Source of the DNA: JBOFSQ01 sp051651625
Lineage (GTDB): Bacteria; Planctomycetota; Planctomycetia; Pirellulales; Thermoguttaceae
Direction: 5' to 3'
Assembly (NCBI GenBank): GCA_051651625.1
Contig: JBOFSQ010000016.1
Location: 1 to 64,000 of the forward strand
Length of the DNA stretch: 64,000 nucleotides
Both the position numbers and the translations under genes were made by a program. Below, one piece after another: positions 8,901-17,558 of this stretch (positions within the stretch are counted from its first letter, which is position 1; the number at the start of each line of letters is the position of its first letter). A model generated the notes under the pieces. It did not search any database. It worked only from the letters and a program-made list of their open reading frames with translations, and had not been told where the DNA came from.

Positions 8901-9002
8901 GGTTCGGCATAGCCGAACCCTCCAGTTGTCATACGCCGCAGGCGTGGAGGGTTCGGCTATGCCGAACCGCTGTGCGGGTGCAAGTTTCCGAACAGGTCTA
9001 AT
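8901..9002. repeat. GGTTCGGCATAGCCGAACC inverted repeat, copy 1
   Basis: GGTTCGGCATAGCCGAACCC, a short spacer with CATACGCCGCAGGCGTGG, then the inverted GAGGGTTCGGCTATGCCGAA. It is followed by TGTGCGGGTGCAAGTTTCCG and AACAGGTCT, a tail that also follows the copy at 21118 and appears inverted near 22710. The remainder of the gap to 9184 shows no gene. Confidence 0.8.
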
Positions 9003-9183
9003 ACAACAACAGCCGGAAGGGAGCGAAGCGTACTGACGGAAACGAAGGAAGCAACGTCAACACGCCAATCGATGTCAATACGGAAACGGAATTGTGGCTT
9101 ACACTTGTTCTCCGTCAATACGGCGAGTACGCCTCCTTTCCGTCTGTTATTAAACGTTCACCACCACCAAAGGAGAATCCAAA

Positions 9184-10479
9184 ATGTTTCGTTCACTAGT
9201 TGTGTCGTCGCTCGTTGCGACGTTGTTTGTTGTGTCGCCGTTTGTTCGTGGTGACTGGCCGATGTTTAACGGCGTAAACGGCGACAACCGTTCGACCGAA
9301 ACCGGACTGCTCAAGACTTGGCCCGAAGGCGGACCGAAGTTGCTTTGGAAAGGTGAAGGGATCGGCAAATCGTCGAAGCCGACTGGTTACGGTGGCGTCA
9401 CGGTTGTAGATGGTCGCGTCTTTGTGACGGGGAACGTCGATCGTGCCGAGAAGGAAGCGACCGCTACGATATACTGTCTCGACGAAAAAACTGGCAAAGA
9501 AATTTGGCAAGCCGAAATCGGCGACGGCTGGATGGGACACTTTGAAGGCGACCGTTCAACGCCGACGGTCGATGGGAAGTTTGTCTACGCATTTGCGGCT
9601 CGCGGTGAACTTGCGTGCTTTGAAGCGGCGACAGGAAAGCTGGTTTGGAAGCGTTCGCTGACGACCGACTTCGACGCCGCGCTCCCCGGTTGGGCGTATG
9701 CTGAATCGGTGAAGATCGACGGCGACAAAGTGATTGTTTGTCCGGGCGGAAAGAAGGCGTCGGTCGTCGCGCTCGACAAGGCGACGGGGAAAGACGTTTG
9801 GGTCGCACCGCCGGTCATCGGCGATGGCGACGATGCCGAACGCGGTGCCTACGCAACCGGAATGATTTTCACGATGAACGGTCGTCGCGTCTATGTTAAC
9901 ATGAACCAGAAGGGCGTCATCTTTGTCGATCCGACGGACGGCAAACTGTTGGGACACTACCGTCACGAAACGGCGTATGATGTCAACGCGACGCCGCCGC
10001 ACTACGAAGATGGTGCGGTCATCGTCTCGTCTGGTTACGGAACGACAGGGATTGAGAAGATCAAACTCACTCTCAACGGCGACGTAATGACGTTCGAGCA
10101 GGCGTGGGTGACGAAGAAACTCGACAACGCCCACGGCGGCCTCGTTTTCCTTGACGGCTACGTCTACGGTTCGGCAGACAAATACAAGGGTGGCGCACTG
10201 GTCTGCTTGAAAGTCGCCGACGGCGAAGAGGCTTGGAACGCATCCGACGTGAAGAAAGGTTCGATCACGTTTGCTGACGGCATGCTCTACACCTACTCCG
10301 AAAACGAAGGTCACGTCGCGCTAGTGAAGGCGACGCCGGAGAAGTTTGAAGAACTTGCGCGGTTCCAAATCCCCGAAGGCGGACGCGGCAACACTTGGGC
10401 ACACCCCGTAATTTCCAACGGCAAACTGTTCCTACGCCACGACACGACGGTCTATTGTTTTGATGTGAAGACGAAGTAG
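9184..10479 (+). CDS. exported PQQ-like beta-propeller protein
   Basis: 431 residues. The start has a strong AAAGGAGA and a Sec signal peptide (residues 1-23, LVVSSLVATLFVVSPFVRG). The mature protein has repeated propeller blades with the PQQ-enzyme-like signature TGK.[IV]W (DEKTGKEIWQAEIGDG, EAATGKLVWKRS, DKATGKDVWVAPP). The first blade motif DWPMFNGVNGDN is typical of planctomycete outer-membrane or periplasmic PQQ-repeat proteins. There is no dehydrogenase cofactor-disulfide motif, so an enzymatic alcohol dehydrogenase role is not supported. A BamB-like scaffold or polymer-binding function is more likely. Monocistronic; the next gene starts after a GGTTCGG repeat. Confidence 0.8.
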   Translation: MFRSLVVSSLVATLFVVSPFVRGDWPMFNGVNGDNRSTETGLLKTWPEGGPKLLWKGEGIGKSSKPTGYGGVTVVDGRVFVTGNVDRAEKEATATIYCLDEKTGKEIWQAEIGDGWMGHFEGDRSTPTVDGKFVYAFAARGELACFEAATGKLVWKRSLTTDFDAALPGWAYAESVKIDGDKVIVCPGGKKASVVALDKATGKDVWVAPPVIGDGDDAERGAYATGMIFTMNGRRVYVNMNQKGVIFVDPTDGKLLGHYRHETAYDVNATPPHYEDGAVIVSSGYGTTGIEKIKLTLNGDVMTFEQAWVTKKLDNAHGGLVFLDGYVYGSADKYKGGALVCLKVADGEEAWNASDVKKGSITFADGMLYTYSENEGHVALVKATPEKFEELARFQIPEGGRGNTWAHPVISNGKLFLRHDTTVYCFDVKTK

Positions 10480-10489
10480 GCGTGTATTC

Positions 10490-10540
10490 GGTTCGGCATA
10501 GCCGAACCCTCCAGACTGGAGCGTTCGGCTATGCCGAACA
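10490..10540. repeat. GGTTCGGCATAGCCGAACC inverted repeat, copy 2
   Basis: A compact hairpin: GGTTCGGCATAGCCGAACCC, then TCCAGACTGGA, then GTTCGGCTATGCCGAAC. It directly follows the PQQ-protein gene and could end its transcript. Confidence 0.75.
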
Positions 10541-10585
10541 AGAACAACCAAATCGTCACAAATCAATGTTTCCGTCCAAGTCCAA

Positions 10586-11632
10586 ATGTCCCCACAACGT
10601 CTCGTTGTTTGTTTCAAGGAATCGCCGATAGACGCTGGTCTTGTCGGTCGGATGGCGGAAGCGTGGCCCGACGTTGAGATTGTCAACGTCGGCCAGCGTG
10701 AACTGCCAGACGCGCTCCTTGAGACCGACTTCTTTTGCGGTCACGCGAAGGTTCCGGTCGATTGGGACGCGATTGTTTCGCGCGGACGGTTGCAGTGGAT
10801 TCAGTCGTCGGCGGCGGGGATGGATTGGTGTTTGGTGCCGTCGGTCATTGCGTCGCCGATGACGATCACCACCGCTTCTGGCGTTTTGGCCGACCAAGTT
10901 GCCGAGCACACTTTGGCACTCGTCTTGTCGTGGATGCGGAACCTGCCGACATTTTTTCACGAACAGTGCAATCCGTCCGCAGACGGATTTCGCAAGTTCA
11001 TCCGTCGCCCGACGCGCGACCTGACCGACTCAACGGTCGGCATTCTCGGTTTCGGCGGAGTTGGGCGACGACTCGCCGAAGTTTTGTCGGCGTTTCATTG
11101 CCGGATTTTGGCGTGCGATCTCTTTCCGCAAGACGCGCCGAGTTATGTTGAGCAGATTTATTCGGCGGACGAGTACCGTACAGTGCTATCGCAGTCGGAT
11201 GTTGTCGTGTTGTGTTTGCCGCTGAACTCTTCGACTCGTTCGCTCATCGGTGCAGATGCGCTACGAACGATGAAGTCGTCGTCGCTGCTGGTGAACGTCG
11301 CGCGTGGTGCGATTGTTGAGACTGATGCGTTAGTCGCTGCGTTGGAGAGCGGATCGATTGCTGGCGCGGTCGTTGATGTGACAAATCCCGAACCGCTACC
11401 GCCAACGCATCGTCTCTGGGATTTTCCGAACGTCATCATCACGCCGCATGTTGGCGGACAGTCTTACCGTCGTTTCGATGGTGTTGTTGATCTGTTTTGC
11501 GAGAATGTTCGCCTGTACAAATCGGGCGAGCCGCTGATCAATTTGTTGTCGCCGGAAGGGAAACGTCTCGGCTTCCCACTCCGAAGCGAAACGCCGCTCT
11601 GGAGCGACAGGACTTGCAAATCGTTTCAATGA
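10586..11632 (+). CDS. D-isomer-specific 2-hydroxyacid dehydrogenase
   Basis: 348 residues with the full two-domain layout of the family, which reduces 2-keto acids or oxidises D-2-hydroxy acids using NAD(P). The Rossmann motif GFGGVGRR is near residue 154. The catalytic triad is present: Arg in NVARGAIV (about 236), Glu in NPEPLP (about 268) and His in TPHVGGQ (about 286). The N-terminal substrate-side motif QSSAAGMDW, and GVLADQVAEHTLALVL before the cofactor domain, fit the family. The substrate (glycerate, phosphoglycerate or other) cannot be set; the protein lacks the ACT domain of long SerA enzymes. No Shine-Dalgarno is visible. The gene ends just before tRNA-Pro. Confidence 0.88.
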   Translation: MSPQRLVVCFKESPIDAGLVGRMAEAWPDVEIVNVGQRELPDALLETDFFCGHAKVPVDWDAIVSRGRLQWIQSSAAGMDWCLVPSVIASPMTITTASGVLADQVAEHTLALVLSWMRNLPTFFHEQCNPSADGFRKFIRRPTRDLTDSTVGILGFGGVGRRLAEVLSAFHCRILACDLFPQDAPSYVEQIYSADEYRTVLSQSDVVVLCLPLNSSTRSLIGADALRTMKSSSLLVNVARGAIVETDALVAALESGSIAGAVVDVTNPEPLPPTHRLWDFPNVIITPHVGGQSYRRFDGVVDLFCENVRLYKSGEPLINLLSPEGKRLGFPLRSETPLWSDRTCKSFQ

Positions 11633-11655
11633 CGATATACTACCGCATTCTTTTA

Positions 11656-11730
11656 CGGGGCGTGGCGCAGCCTGGCTAGCGCGCCTGCTTTGGGAGCAGG
11701 AAGTCGCAGGTTCGAATCCTGTCGCCCCGA
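11656..11730 (+). tRNA. tRNA-Pro (anticodon TGG)
   Basis: Cloverleaf visible: acceptor stem CGGGGCG pairs with CGCCCCG over 7 bp, with the C1-G72 pair usual for tRNA-Pro and discriminator A. Anticodon arm is CCTGC-TTTGGGA-GCAGG with anticodon TGG. T arm is GCAGG-TTCGAAT-CCTGT. CCA is not encoded. Confidence 0.97.
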
Positions 11731-11783
11731 TAGATGAAGTCGATTCCACAAAATTGAAACGCAAGCCGCGAGGTACGTCAACG

Positions 11784-12782
11784 ATGTGGCAGGGAATCCA
11801 AGGACACGACGCCATCGCCGAACGGTTCGCACGTGCCGCTGAACAACAGCGGATCAACGGTTCGTTTCTCTTCGTCGGCCCCGCTGGAATCGGAAAACGG
11901 ACGTTCGCCATCGCACTGGCCAAGACAGTTTTGTGCCAGCGCGAACGTGGTACGCACACCGCGTTTGAAGCGTGCGGCGAGTGTCGTTCGTGTAAACTGT
12001 TTGGCGAGACGATCAATCATCCCGACTTTCATCTCGTCTCCAAGCCGCCCGACAAGTCGGCGATGCCGCTGGAACTTCTCGTCGGCGAAAAAGACAAACG
12101 CGGTCGCAGCGGGCTTATCTACGATATTTCTCACACGTCTGCGCTCGGCGGCAAAAAAGTCGCCATCATCGACGACGCCGACACGCTCCAAGAAGAGGCG
12201 GCCAACTCGCTCCTCAAAACTCTCGAAGAACCGCCCGACGAAACCGTTCTCATTCTCATCGGTACGTCGCCGGCGAAGCAGCTCCCGACGATCCGCAGCC
12301 GTTGCCGAATCATCCGGTTTTCACCGATCCCGCTCCCCGAATTGGCGACGCTTCTGCTCTCGCATCGTTTTGTTGCAACGCGGGATGATGCCGAGCGACT
12401 CGCGTCGCGGAGCGGCGGCTCTATCGCCCGTGCTGCGTCGATCAACGATGCCGAACTCGAAACCGAACGACGCGAAATCCTCTCTCTTATGCAGCCGCCG
12501 CTTGCGCCGGTAACGGTCGCAACACGTTTGTTGGCGTGCGTCGAACGTGCTGGAAAAGAAGCGGTGTTGCGGCGTGCGCGGCTCCGTTATTTTTTTGAAG
12601 AGGTTTGCGAAAACGAGCGAAACGAAATCCGTCGCGGCGGCGACACCGTACCGCAACGCATCGCCCGCCTCGACAAAACTCTCGAAGCGATTGAACAGAT
12701 CGACCGAATGGCAACCCCCGCCTACGTCATCGAAGCGTGGGCAACGCAGATCGCCACCGCGTCTGGAAACGCCGCTCGGTGA
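11784..12782 (+). CDS. holB: DNA polymerase III subunit delta' (clamp loader)
   Basis: 332 residues from an ATG preceded by GAGGT; a TTG-initiated extension to 11754 overlaps the tRNA leader and is less likely. Delta' is the stator of the clamp loader that opens the beta clamp. Visible features are the AAA+ P-loop GPAGIGKR (about residues 32-39), a cysteine cluster ACGECRSCKLF (zinc site near 63-71), IIDDADTLQEEAANSLLKTL (Walker B/sensor region; Asn-Ser-Leu-Leu-Lys-Thr is diagnostic) and the arginine-finger SRC motif in TIRSRCRII (about 170). The C-terminal collar domain is poorly conserved, as usual. The gene follows tRNA-Pro closely, and downstream is a repeat element. Confidence 0.9.
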   Translation: MWQGIQGHDAIAERFARAAEQQRINGSFLFVGPAGIGKRTFAIALAKTVLCQRERGTHTAFEACGECRSCKLFGETINHPDFHLVSKPPDKSAMPLELLVGEKDKRGRSGLIYDISHTSALGGKKVAIIDDADTLQEEAANSLLKTLEEPPDETVLILIGTSPAKQLPTIRSRCRIIRFSPIPLPELATLLLSHRFVATRDDAERLASRSGGSIARAASINDAELETERREILSLMQPPLAPVTVATRLLACVERAGKEAVLRRARLRYFFEEVCENERNEIRRGGDTVPQRIARLDKTLEAIEQIDRMATPAYVIEAWATQIATASGNAAR

Positions 12783-12812
12783 ATGTGGGATTCCAACGAA
12801 CAAGAAAAATTT

Positions 12813-13067
12813 GTAACCGTTCACGGATTTTTGAGGAGTTTCACACGGAGGCACAGAGGCACGGAGAGGAGATGAATCCGCTGATGCCGCAGATTGTCGC
12901 CAATTTTACGCATTGTTGGCAGTTCTTTTTTGCGCACAAAGGCACGAAGTACACGAAGAACACAGAGGACGTTTTCAACTTCAATCCTCTTCGTGTACTT
13001 TGTGCTCTTTGCGTCTTTGTGCGAAACAAAGAATTGCGAGTAAACGCAAACCCCGTGAACGCTTACC
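12813..13067. mobile_element. miniature inverted-repeat element, family A (copy A2)
   Basis: Terminal inverted repeats GTAACCGTTCACGG (left) and CCGTGAACGCTTACC (right) enclose the CACAAAGGCACGAAG / CTTTGTGCGAAAC hairpin core (AGTTCTTTTTTGCGCACAAA on the left, TCTTTGCGTCTTTGTGCG on the right). It has no coding capacity and fills the gap between holB and the GntR promoter. Confidence 0.8.
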
Positions 13068-13083
13068 GAAAAAATAACCGGCC

Positions 13084-13112
13084 TTGACAGCCGGTTGTTT
13101 TTGTGTTACACT
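13084..13112 (+). promoter_or_regulatory. sigma-70-type promoter of the GntR-ABC unit
   Basis: TTGACA at 13084-13089 and TACACT at 13107-13112 with a 17-base spacer. It lies 62 bases before the start codon and immediately upstream of a dyad operator. Confidence 0.8.
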
Positions 13113-13113
13113 G

Positions 13114-13134
13114 TACTGCGTCAATAGTGCAGTA
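13114..13134. promoter_or_regulatory. probable GntR (YtrA-type) operator
   Basis: TACTGC, nine bases, then GCAGTA: a perfect 6-bp inverted repeat just after the -10 box. YtrA-type GntR repressors commonly bind dyads in this position to control their own operon. Binding by the protein encoded next is inference. Confidence 0.65.
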
Positions 13135-13173
13135 TTTCGACAGGACAGTGAGACGGACGCAGGAGATTTCAAA

Positions 13174-13548
13174 ATGATTCTTTCACTCGATTTGAATTCG
13201 GCGCAAGCGATTTACGACCAAGTTGTCGAGCAGGTGAAGTTCGGCATTGCGGCGGGTGCGGTGCTACCAGATGAGATGGTGCCGTCGGTGCGCGAGCTTG
13301 CGAAGGAGCTTGCAATTAACCCCAACACCGTCGCCCGCGCGTACCGCACGCTCCAAGACGAAAACATCGTCGTCGCGCGTCGCGGAATGGGACTCGCCGT
13401 CGCCGCCGACGCCCCCGAACGTTGCCGCGAAGAACGTCGCGCCATCTTCGAACGCCGCTTCGCACAACTCGTCCGCGACGCCGTTGCAAGCCACCTGCCG
13501 CTGAAAGAAATCCGCGAGATAATCAGAGCACGAAGCGTAAGCGAGTGA
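13174..13548 (+). CDS. GntR-family transcriptional regulator, YtrA subfamily
   Basis: 124 residues; ATG 13174 follows AGGAGA, and the frame upstream of it contains the promoter. Residues about 10-75 are a winged helix-turn-helix (AIYDQVVEQVKFGIAAGAV, then SVRELAKELAINPNTVARAY). The short C-terminal tail has no ligand-binding domain, which is the YtrA class that usually controls an adjacent ABC transporter. Here the ABC ATPase and permease follow, and a dyad operator lies in the promoter, so negative autoregulation of the whole unit is the simplest reading. The last residues (ARSVSE) and the stop codon are encoded by a copy of the dispersed GCGAAGCGTAAGCGAGTG repeat, so the native C-terminus may have been replaced. 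Confidence 0.88.
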   Translation: MILSLDLNSAQAIYDQVVEQVKFGIAAGAVLPDEMVPSVRELAKELAINPNTVARAYRTLQDENIVVARRGMGLAVAADAPERCREERRAIFERRFAQLVRDAVASHLPLKEIREIIRARSVSE

Positions 13549-13555
13549 CCGGACT

Positions 13556-13633
13556 GGTGGACACAGTGGACACGGTGGACGCAATAACAATGTCCATTCC
13601 GTCCACTGCGTCCACACTGTCCACGACATCCAC
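13556..13633. repeat. GTGGAC hairpin
   Basis: Four GTGGAC units in about 30 bases, a short loop, then several GTCCAC units. The arms form an imperfect hairpin. Similar units occur at 78-213 and inside ftsK (5617-6004). Confidence 0.7.
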
Positions 13634-13665
13634 CAACCTCACACAACCACAATCAGGAGAAAAAA

Positions 13666-14565
13666 ATGTCCACAGCACTTGAAGTCCACGACTTGACGAA
13701 GCAGTTCGGGCGCAACGTCGCGCTTGACGGTGTTTCGTACAGTGTCCCGACCGGAACGGTCTTCGCGCTCCTCGGCGAGAACGGTGCGGGGAAGACGACG
13801 ACGATCAAAATCTTGCTCGGACTCACCGACCCCGATGCCGGTCGCGCAACCGTGCTCGGACTCGATCCGAAACGCGACGACCTCGAAGTTCGTCGCCGCG
13901 TCGGGTACGTCCCCGAACAGCCGGTGCTCTACGATTGGATGACGGTTTCGGAGATCGGCAAGTTCGCCGCCGCGTTTCACGACCGCAATTTTTGGGCGGC
14001 GTATTGCAAACAGATCGCGGATTACGAAGTCCCGCTCGGTGCGGTGATAAAAACACTCTCGAAAGGGATGCGTGCGAAAGTTTCGCTCGCCCTCGCACTC
14101 GCACACAACCCCGAACTGCTCATCCTCGACGAGCCAACTTCGGGACTCGACCCGCTCGTTCGTCGCACGTTTTTGGAAGGAATGGTCGAACGCGCCGCGT
14201 CGGGAAAGAGCGTTTTCCTTTCGAGTCACCAAATTGCGGAAGTCGAACGCGTCGCCGATCACGTTGCGTTTTTGAAACAGAGTCGGCTCGTGCTTGTTGA
14301 GTCGGTTGAAGTTCTCAAAGAAACAACACACGCAATCACAATCACGTTCACCGACGACGCACCGCGCACTCCAAACGGCGACTTTGTGCTAAACATTCCG
14401 CTGCAAACGATCTATTCGCAGCGACAATCGTCGCGCGAAGTTTCGATTGTCGGACGCCACCTCGCGCAAGACGCGCACAACGCACTTTCAACAAATCCAA
14501 ACATCACCCGATTCGATATTCGCACGCCATCGCTCGAAGAAATTTTCGTGGCGGTGATGAGATAA
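13666..14565 (+). CDS. ABC transporter ATP-binding protein
   Basis: 299 residues, start behind AGGAGA. Nucleotide-binding subunit with Walker A GENGAGKTTT (about residues 37-46), Q-loop region VGYVPEQPVLYDWM, signature LSKGMRAKVSLA (about 130; LSKG rather than LSGG), Walker B LLILDEPTSGLDP (about 151) and switch His in LSSHQIAEVER. The C-terminal 75 residues are a variable domain of the ABC-2 class. The permease gene follows, and the GntR regulator precedes, so this is one regulated exporter unit. The substrate (drug, peptide or lipid) cannot be deduced. Three tandem copies of a dispersed repeat follow the stop codon. Confidence 0.9.
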   Translation: MSTALEVHDLTKQFGRNVALDGVSYSVPTGTVFALLGENGAGKTTTIKILLGLTDPDAGRATVLGLDPKRDDLEVRRRVGYVPEQPVLYDWMTVSEIGKFAAAFHDRNFWAAYCKQIADYEVPLGAVIKTLSKGMRAKVSLALALAHNPELLILDEPTSGLDPLVRRTFLEGMVERAASGKSVFLSSHQIAEVERVADHVAFLKQSRLVLVESVEVLKETTHAITITFTDDAPRTPNGDFVLNIPLQTIYSQRQSSREVSIVGRHLAQDAHNALSTNPNITRFDIRTPSLEEIFVAVMR

Positions 14566-14660
14566 TCAGAACGCGAAGCGTAAGCGAGTGCCCGAATCAC
14601 CAGAGCGCGAAGCGTAAGCGAGTGCCCGAATCATCAGAGCGCGAAGCGTAAGCGAGTGGC
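14564..14660. repeat. GCGAAGCGTAAGCGAGTG repeats, three tandem copies
   Basis: Three direct copies of a unit of about 33 bases containing CGCGAAGCGTAAGCGAGTGC directly after the ATPase stop codon. The same unit recurs at 13529 (end of the GntR gene), 17396, 41350, 45022 and 53092. Confidence 0.85.
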
Positions 14661-14666
14661 AAATGT

Positions 14667-14714
14667 GTTCCATAGGACGTATAGGTCATATAGGACCTAT
14701 ACGTCCTATGGAAC
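14667..14714. repeat. CCTATAGG palindrome, copy 2
   Basis: Perfect 21-bp inverted repeat: GTTCCATAGGACGTATAGGT with a C, six-base loop ATATAG, then its exact complement. It lies in the ATPase-permease gap, where it could reduce or modulate permease expression. Confidence 0.85.
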
Positions 14715-14754
14715 CCCAAACCGCAACCAATGTTTTCAAGAAAGGCCCACACCA

Positions 14755-17385
14755 ATGCAAAGTTTTCTCACACTCATCTGGAAAGAGTTTCGGCAGCAGA
14801 TTTCGCTCGCGGTCGCGATTGTCGCGGTGACGCTGTTTTTGCAGTTTCTCGCGTTTGCGATTGCCGTGATTGATCGAAGACCGACGGCGGGGCTGCCTTG
14901 GATGATGTCAGTCTTTTGGATCACCATAAGTTATGCGTGGGGAGCAAGCGCGACGCTCTTCTCACGCGAACTCGAAGAAGGCACCGCCGACTTTCTGCGA
15001 CGACTGCCGATCTCAAGCCGTCTCCTTCTCGCCGCGAAGTTGACGTGGCTCGTCGGGAGTACGCTCGCCGTTGGCGTTGTTCTTACGGTAATATCATCTC
15101 TCTGGATACTTGGAACAGGCGGCGACACATCGTCCGAGCAAATCGTCGGCGTGTTCGGTGTCGCCATCTTTGAGGCGATGGCGTGGGGACTTTTCTTTTC
15201 GGTGCGATCAAAGAGTCAAGTGCATTCGCTCTTGATGTCGGGGTTGGTTGCGGGGAGCGTTGCTTTTTTCGTGGTGATGATAATGACCCCTAACGGTAAT
15301 TCTCCGATGCTCGATGCCTACGCCAATGCGGCGTTGCCGCGTTTGGCGGTGGCGGGCGTTGTGTTCATGATCGCCGTGTGGAATGCGCGACGCTGGCTCG
15401 TTACGTCGAGCCGTGTTACAGTCTCGTCAATAACGGCGAAAAATCTCACACCGCGCGACGAACAGCGTCTCGCGGCGACACCGCCGCGCGGTGAGATGCG
15501 GTGGCTCGTTTGGCACGCCGTCCGCCAATCGCGGACGCTCTTTCGCATCGTCTCGCTCGTGCTGGCGGTTATCGCGGTTGCCGCTACTGTGGCGGTAATC
15601 TACATCATCCGCAGAGGCGAAATGCGCGACGGCGAATTGAGCGCGGAGATGCTCTTCCAACTCGCACTCCTTTTCGTGGCGGGCGAGTTCGTTGCGATAG
15701 TTTTCAGCGCATCGACGTTTTGGCGTGACAACACCAGCGGTGCCGCCGCAATGTTAACTCAACACGGCGTCGCGCCGGGAAAACTCTGGTGGAGCCGCAT
15801 CATCGCCTTCGGCGGATTCTACGTCGCCGGCGTTTTGCCGCTCTTGATGGCGGTCGCTCTGATTCTCGCTGCGAACAACAAAATCGGAATCTACACGTTT
15901 CTGCTCTGCGACGAATCGCCATTGTGCTCGCTCGTGCTGCTGCTGTCAATCTTTTTCGTGGGGCAGTGGATTTCGCTGACGACGCGGAGCATCATCAATT
16001 CCATCATCTTGACGGTGGCGAGTTTTTGTGGTCTCTTTTTTGCGTGCGTTGCCGTCAAGGTACTTCTCGGCTTGCCGGCATTTCTCTGGACGTTCGTACC
16101 GCTCTGGATTGCGTGCTTGTTGGCGTCGCGCTTATTTGTGTCCGACTGGCAACGCGGTCGCGCAAATTGGGCGACGTGGTGGAAAACGCGAAGTCCAATC
16201 ATCCTCACCGTAGCGGCGATCTTCGTCGCTGTTCCGTTCGTTCGCGTCTACTCGATTCCGTATGTTTATCTCGGTTATGATTTGCCGGATCAAACTTGGG
16301 AAAGCCATTACACATACAACTCGCGAGATGTGCGCACCGACGCTCTTTTTCACGATTTTCTCCGCGAACATCCCGGAGTGCGAGCGTGGCGAGACGAGGC
16401 GAAACAGCGGTATCTTGGCGTTGAGAAAAACACGCAAATGCTTCGCACGTTTTCTGGTTGTTCATTTCCGGCGACGTGGCAAGAGGCGTGCCGCAACTGG
16501 ATGATCCGTCAAATTTCCGACGTGACGCCAAGCATGTTTGCTGATATTCGATGGGGCTACGGCGGATTAGACTGGGAGCTATTTTGTTGTAGTCCTGTGC
16601 TGGTTAGTGTTGCTTCGCAACCAACGACGCCGCCGGAAGAACTCCGCGAGTTCATCGAGTTTTTGGAGACGATGCCGCAGTATCGCGCACCGCTTGCGTT
16701 GCGGATTTCAAGTTTGTACCAAGTTGAGCGATACCGAGTCGCGCGCGGACTCGACTATGAAGGGAACCGCCAACCGTGGTGGTATCGTTGGCTCATGCCG
16801 TGGGAGCGTTACCGCGTCTTGCGACGTTTGGCGTGCGAGTTTCAGCAGCAGTCCCAAGCGGCGACGGTGTGGGAGAAGGCGATTGCCGAAGACAAAGTCC
16901 CCGACGCAACATGGAACAAGTGGAGAACGACCGATTGTGGATCGGGCTACGACTTGCTCGCGTCAGAGATTCTCCAAGACACTCGCCGAAACCAGCTCCT
17001 CTCGCGGGATTATATCCGTTTGTACCAAATACTTGAAGCCGAACGCAAACGCCGAATGTTGCTCATTGTTGCGGCATTGAATCTTTGGTACAGAGAACAC
17101 AACTCGCTGCCGGACGATTTGGAGTCGCTTGTTGGCGTGTATCTCAAAGAACTCCCGACCGACCCGCTGACGAAACTCTCGTACAAAATCTTCCCGCCCG
17201 ACGCGAGCAGCAAAGACGAAGTTGGTCTAGTGCCGTCCGTTGCCGCCGAGCGCAAGGCGGAGAAAAAGTTTCCGTCTCTCAACGTAGCCCTCCCGAACGG
17301 CGAACGCTACCCGTCATACTCAAACCGCATCACGCTACAATTCGTGAAGCCAGCGGAAACCGCGAACGGAGAACCGGCACAATGA
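14755..17385 (+). CDS. ABC-2-type transporter permease with a large soluble C-terminal part
   Basis: 876 residues from ATG 14755 (FLTLIWKEFRQQISLAVAIV is the typical first helix of ABC-2 permeases). About ten hydrophobic segments span residues 10-500, the last in ILTVAAIFVAVPFVRVYSI. A soluble segment of about 375 residues follows. Near residues 762-815 it contains LLIVAALNLWYREHNSLPDD and LKELPTDPLT, a small module that also appears in the exported protein at 39658-41307 and resembles the C-terminal portion of pseudopilin-like planctomycete proteins. An ABC-2 permease fused to such an extracytoplasmic part is unusual in length (normal permeases are 250-550 residues). It works with the ATPase at 13666-14565. 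Confidence 0.82.
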   Translation: MQSFLTLIWKEFRQQISLAVAIVAVTLFLQFLAFAIAVIDRRPTAGLPWMMSVFWITISYAWGASATLFSRELEEGTADFLRRLPISSRLLLAAKLTWLVGSTLAVGVVLTVISSLWILGTGGDTSSEQIVGVFGVAIFEAMAWGLFFSVRSKSQVHSLLMSGLVAGSVAFFVVMIMTPNGNSPMLDAYANAALPRLAVAGVVFMIAVWNARRWLVTSSRVTVSSITAKNLTPRDEQRLAATPPRGEMRWLVWHAVRQSRTLFRIVSLVLAVIAVAATVAVIYIIRRGEMRDGELSAEMLFQLALLFVAGEFVAIVFSASTFWRDNTSGAAAMLTQHGVAPGKLWWSRIIAFGGFYVAGVLPLLMAVALILAANNKIGIYTFLLCDESPLCSLVLLLSIFFVGQWISLTTRSIINSIILTVASFCGLFFACVAVKVLLGLPAFLWTFVPLWIACLLASRLFVSDWQRGRANWATWWKTRSPIILTVAAIFVAVPFVRVYSIPYVYLGYDLPDQTWESHYTYNSRDVRTDALFHDFLREHPGVRAWRDEAKQRYLGVEKNTQMLRTFSGCSFPATWQEACRNWMIRQISDVTPSMFADIRWGYGGLDWELFCCSPVLVSVASQPTTPPEELREFIEFLETMPQYRAPLALRISSLYQVERYRVARGLDYEGNRQPWWYRWLMPWERYRVLRRLACEFQQQSQAATVWEKAIAEDKVPDATWNKWRTTDCGSGYDLLASEILQDTRRNQLLSRDYIRLYQILEAERKRRMLLIVAALNLWYREHNSLPDDLESLVGVYLKELPTDPLTKLSYKIFPPDASSKDEVGLVPSVAAERKAEKKFPSLNVALPNGERYPSYSNRITLQFVKPAETANGEPAQ

Positions 17386-17395
17386 CACCCGCGTT

Positions 17396-17490
17396 AATCA
17401 GAACACGAAGCGTAAGCGAGTGCCCGAAGCGGAACACGGCCCCCCAACGTAATCAGAGCGGGAAGCGTAAGCGAGTGCCCGAAGCGGAAC
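17396..17490. repeat. GCGAAGCGTAAGCGAGTG repeats, two copies
   Basis: Two direct copies (CACGAAGCGTAAGCGAGTGC and GGGAAGCGTAAGCGAGTGCC), each followed by CGAAGCGGAACAC. They sit between convergent genes. Confidence 0.8.
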
Positions 17491-17496
17491 ACACCA

Positions 17497-17538
17497 CAAT
17501 AGGACATATAGGTCCTATATGACCTATATGTCCTATTG
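17497..17538. repeat. CCTATAGG palindrome, copy 3 (between convergent genes)
   Basis: Perfect 18-bp stem (CAATAGGACATATAGGTC) with six-base loop CTATAT. Its place between the converging ends of the permease and CcsA genes suits a bidirectional terminator, though U-tracts are short. Confidence 0.8.
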
Positions 17539-17558
17539 AACGCCGAAAAGCCGCTCTG

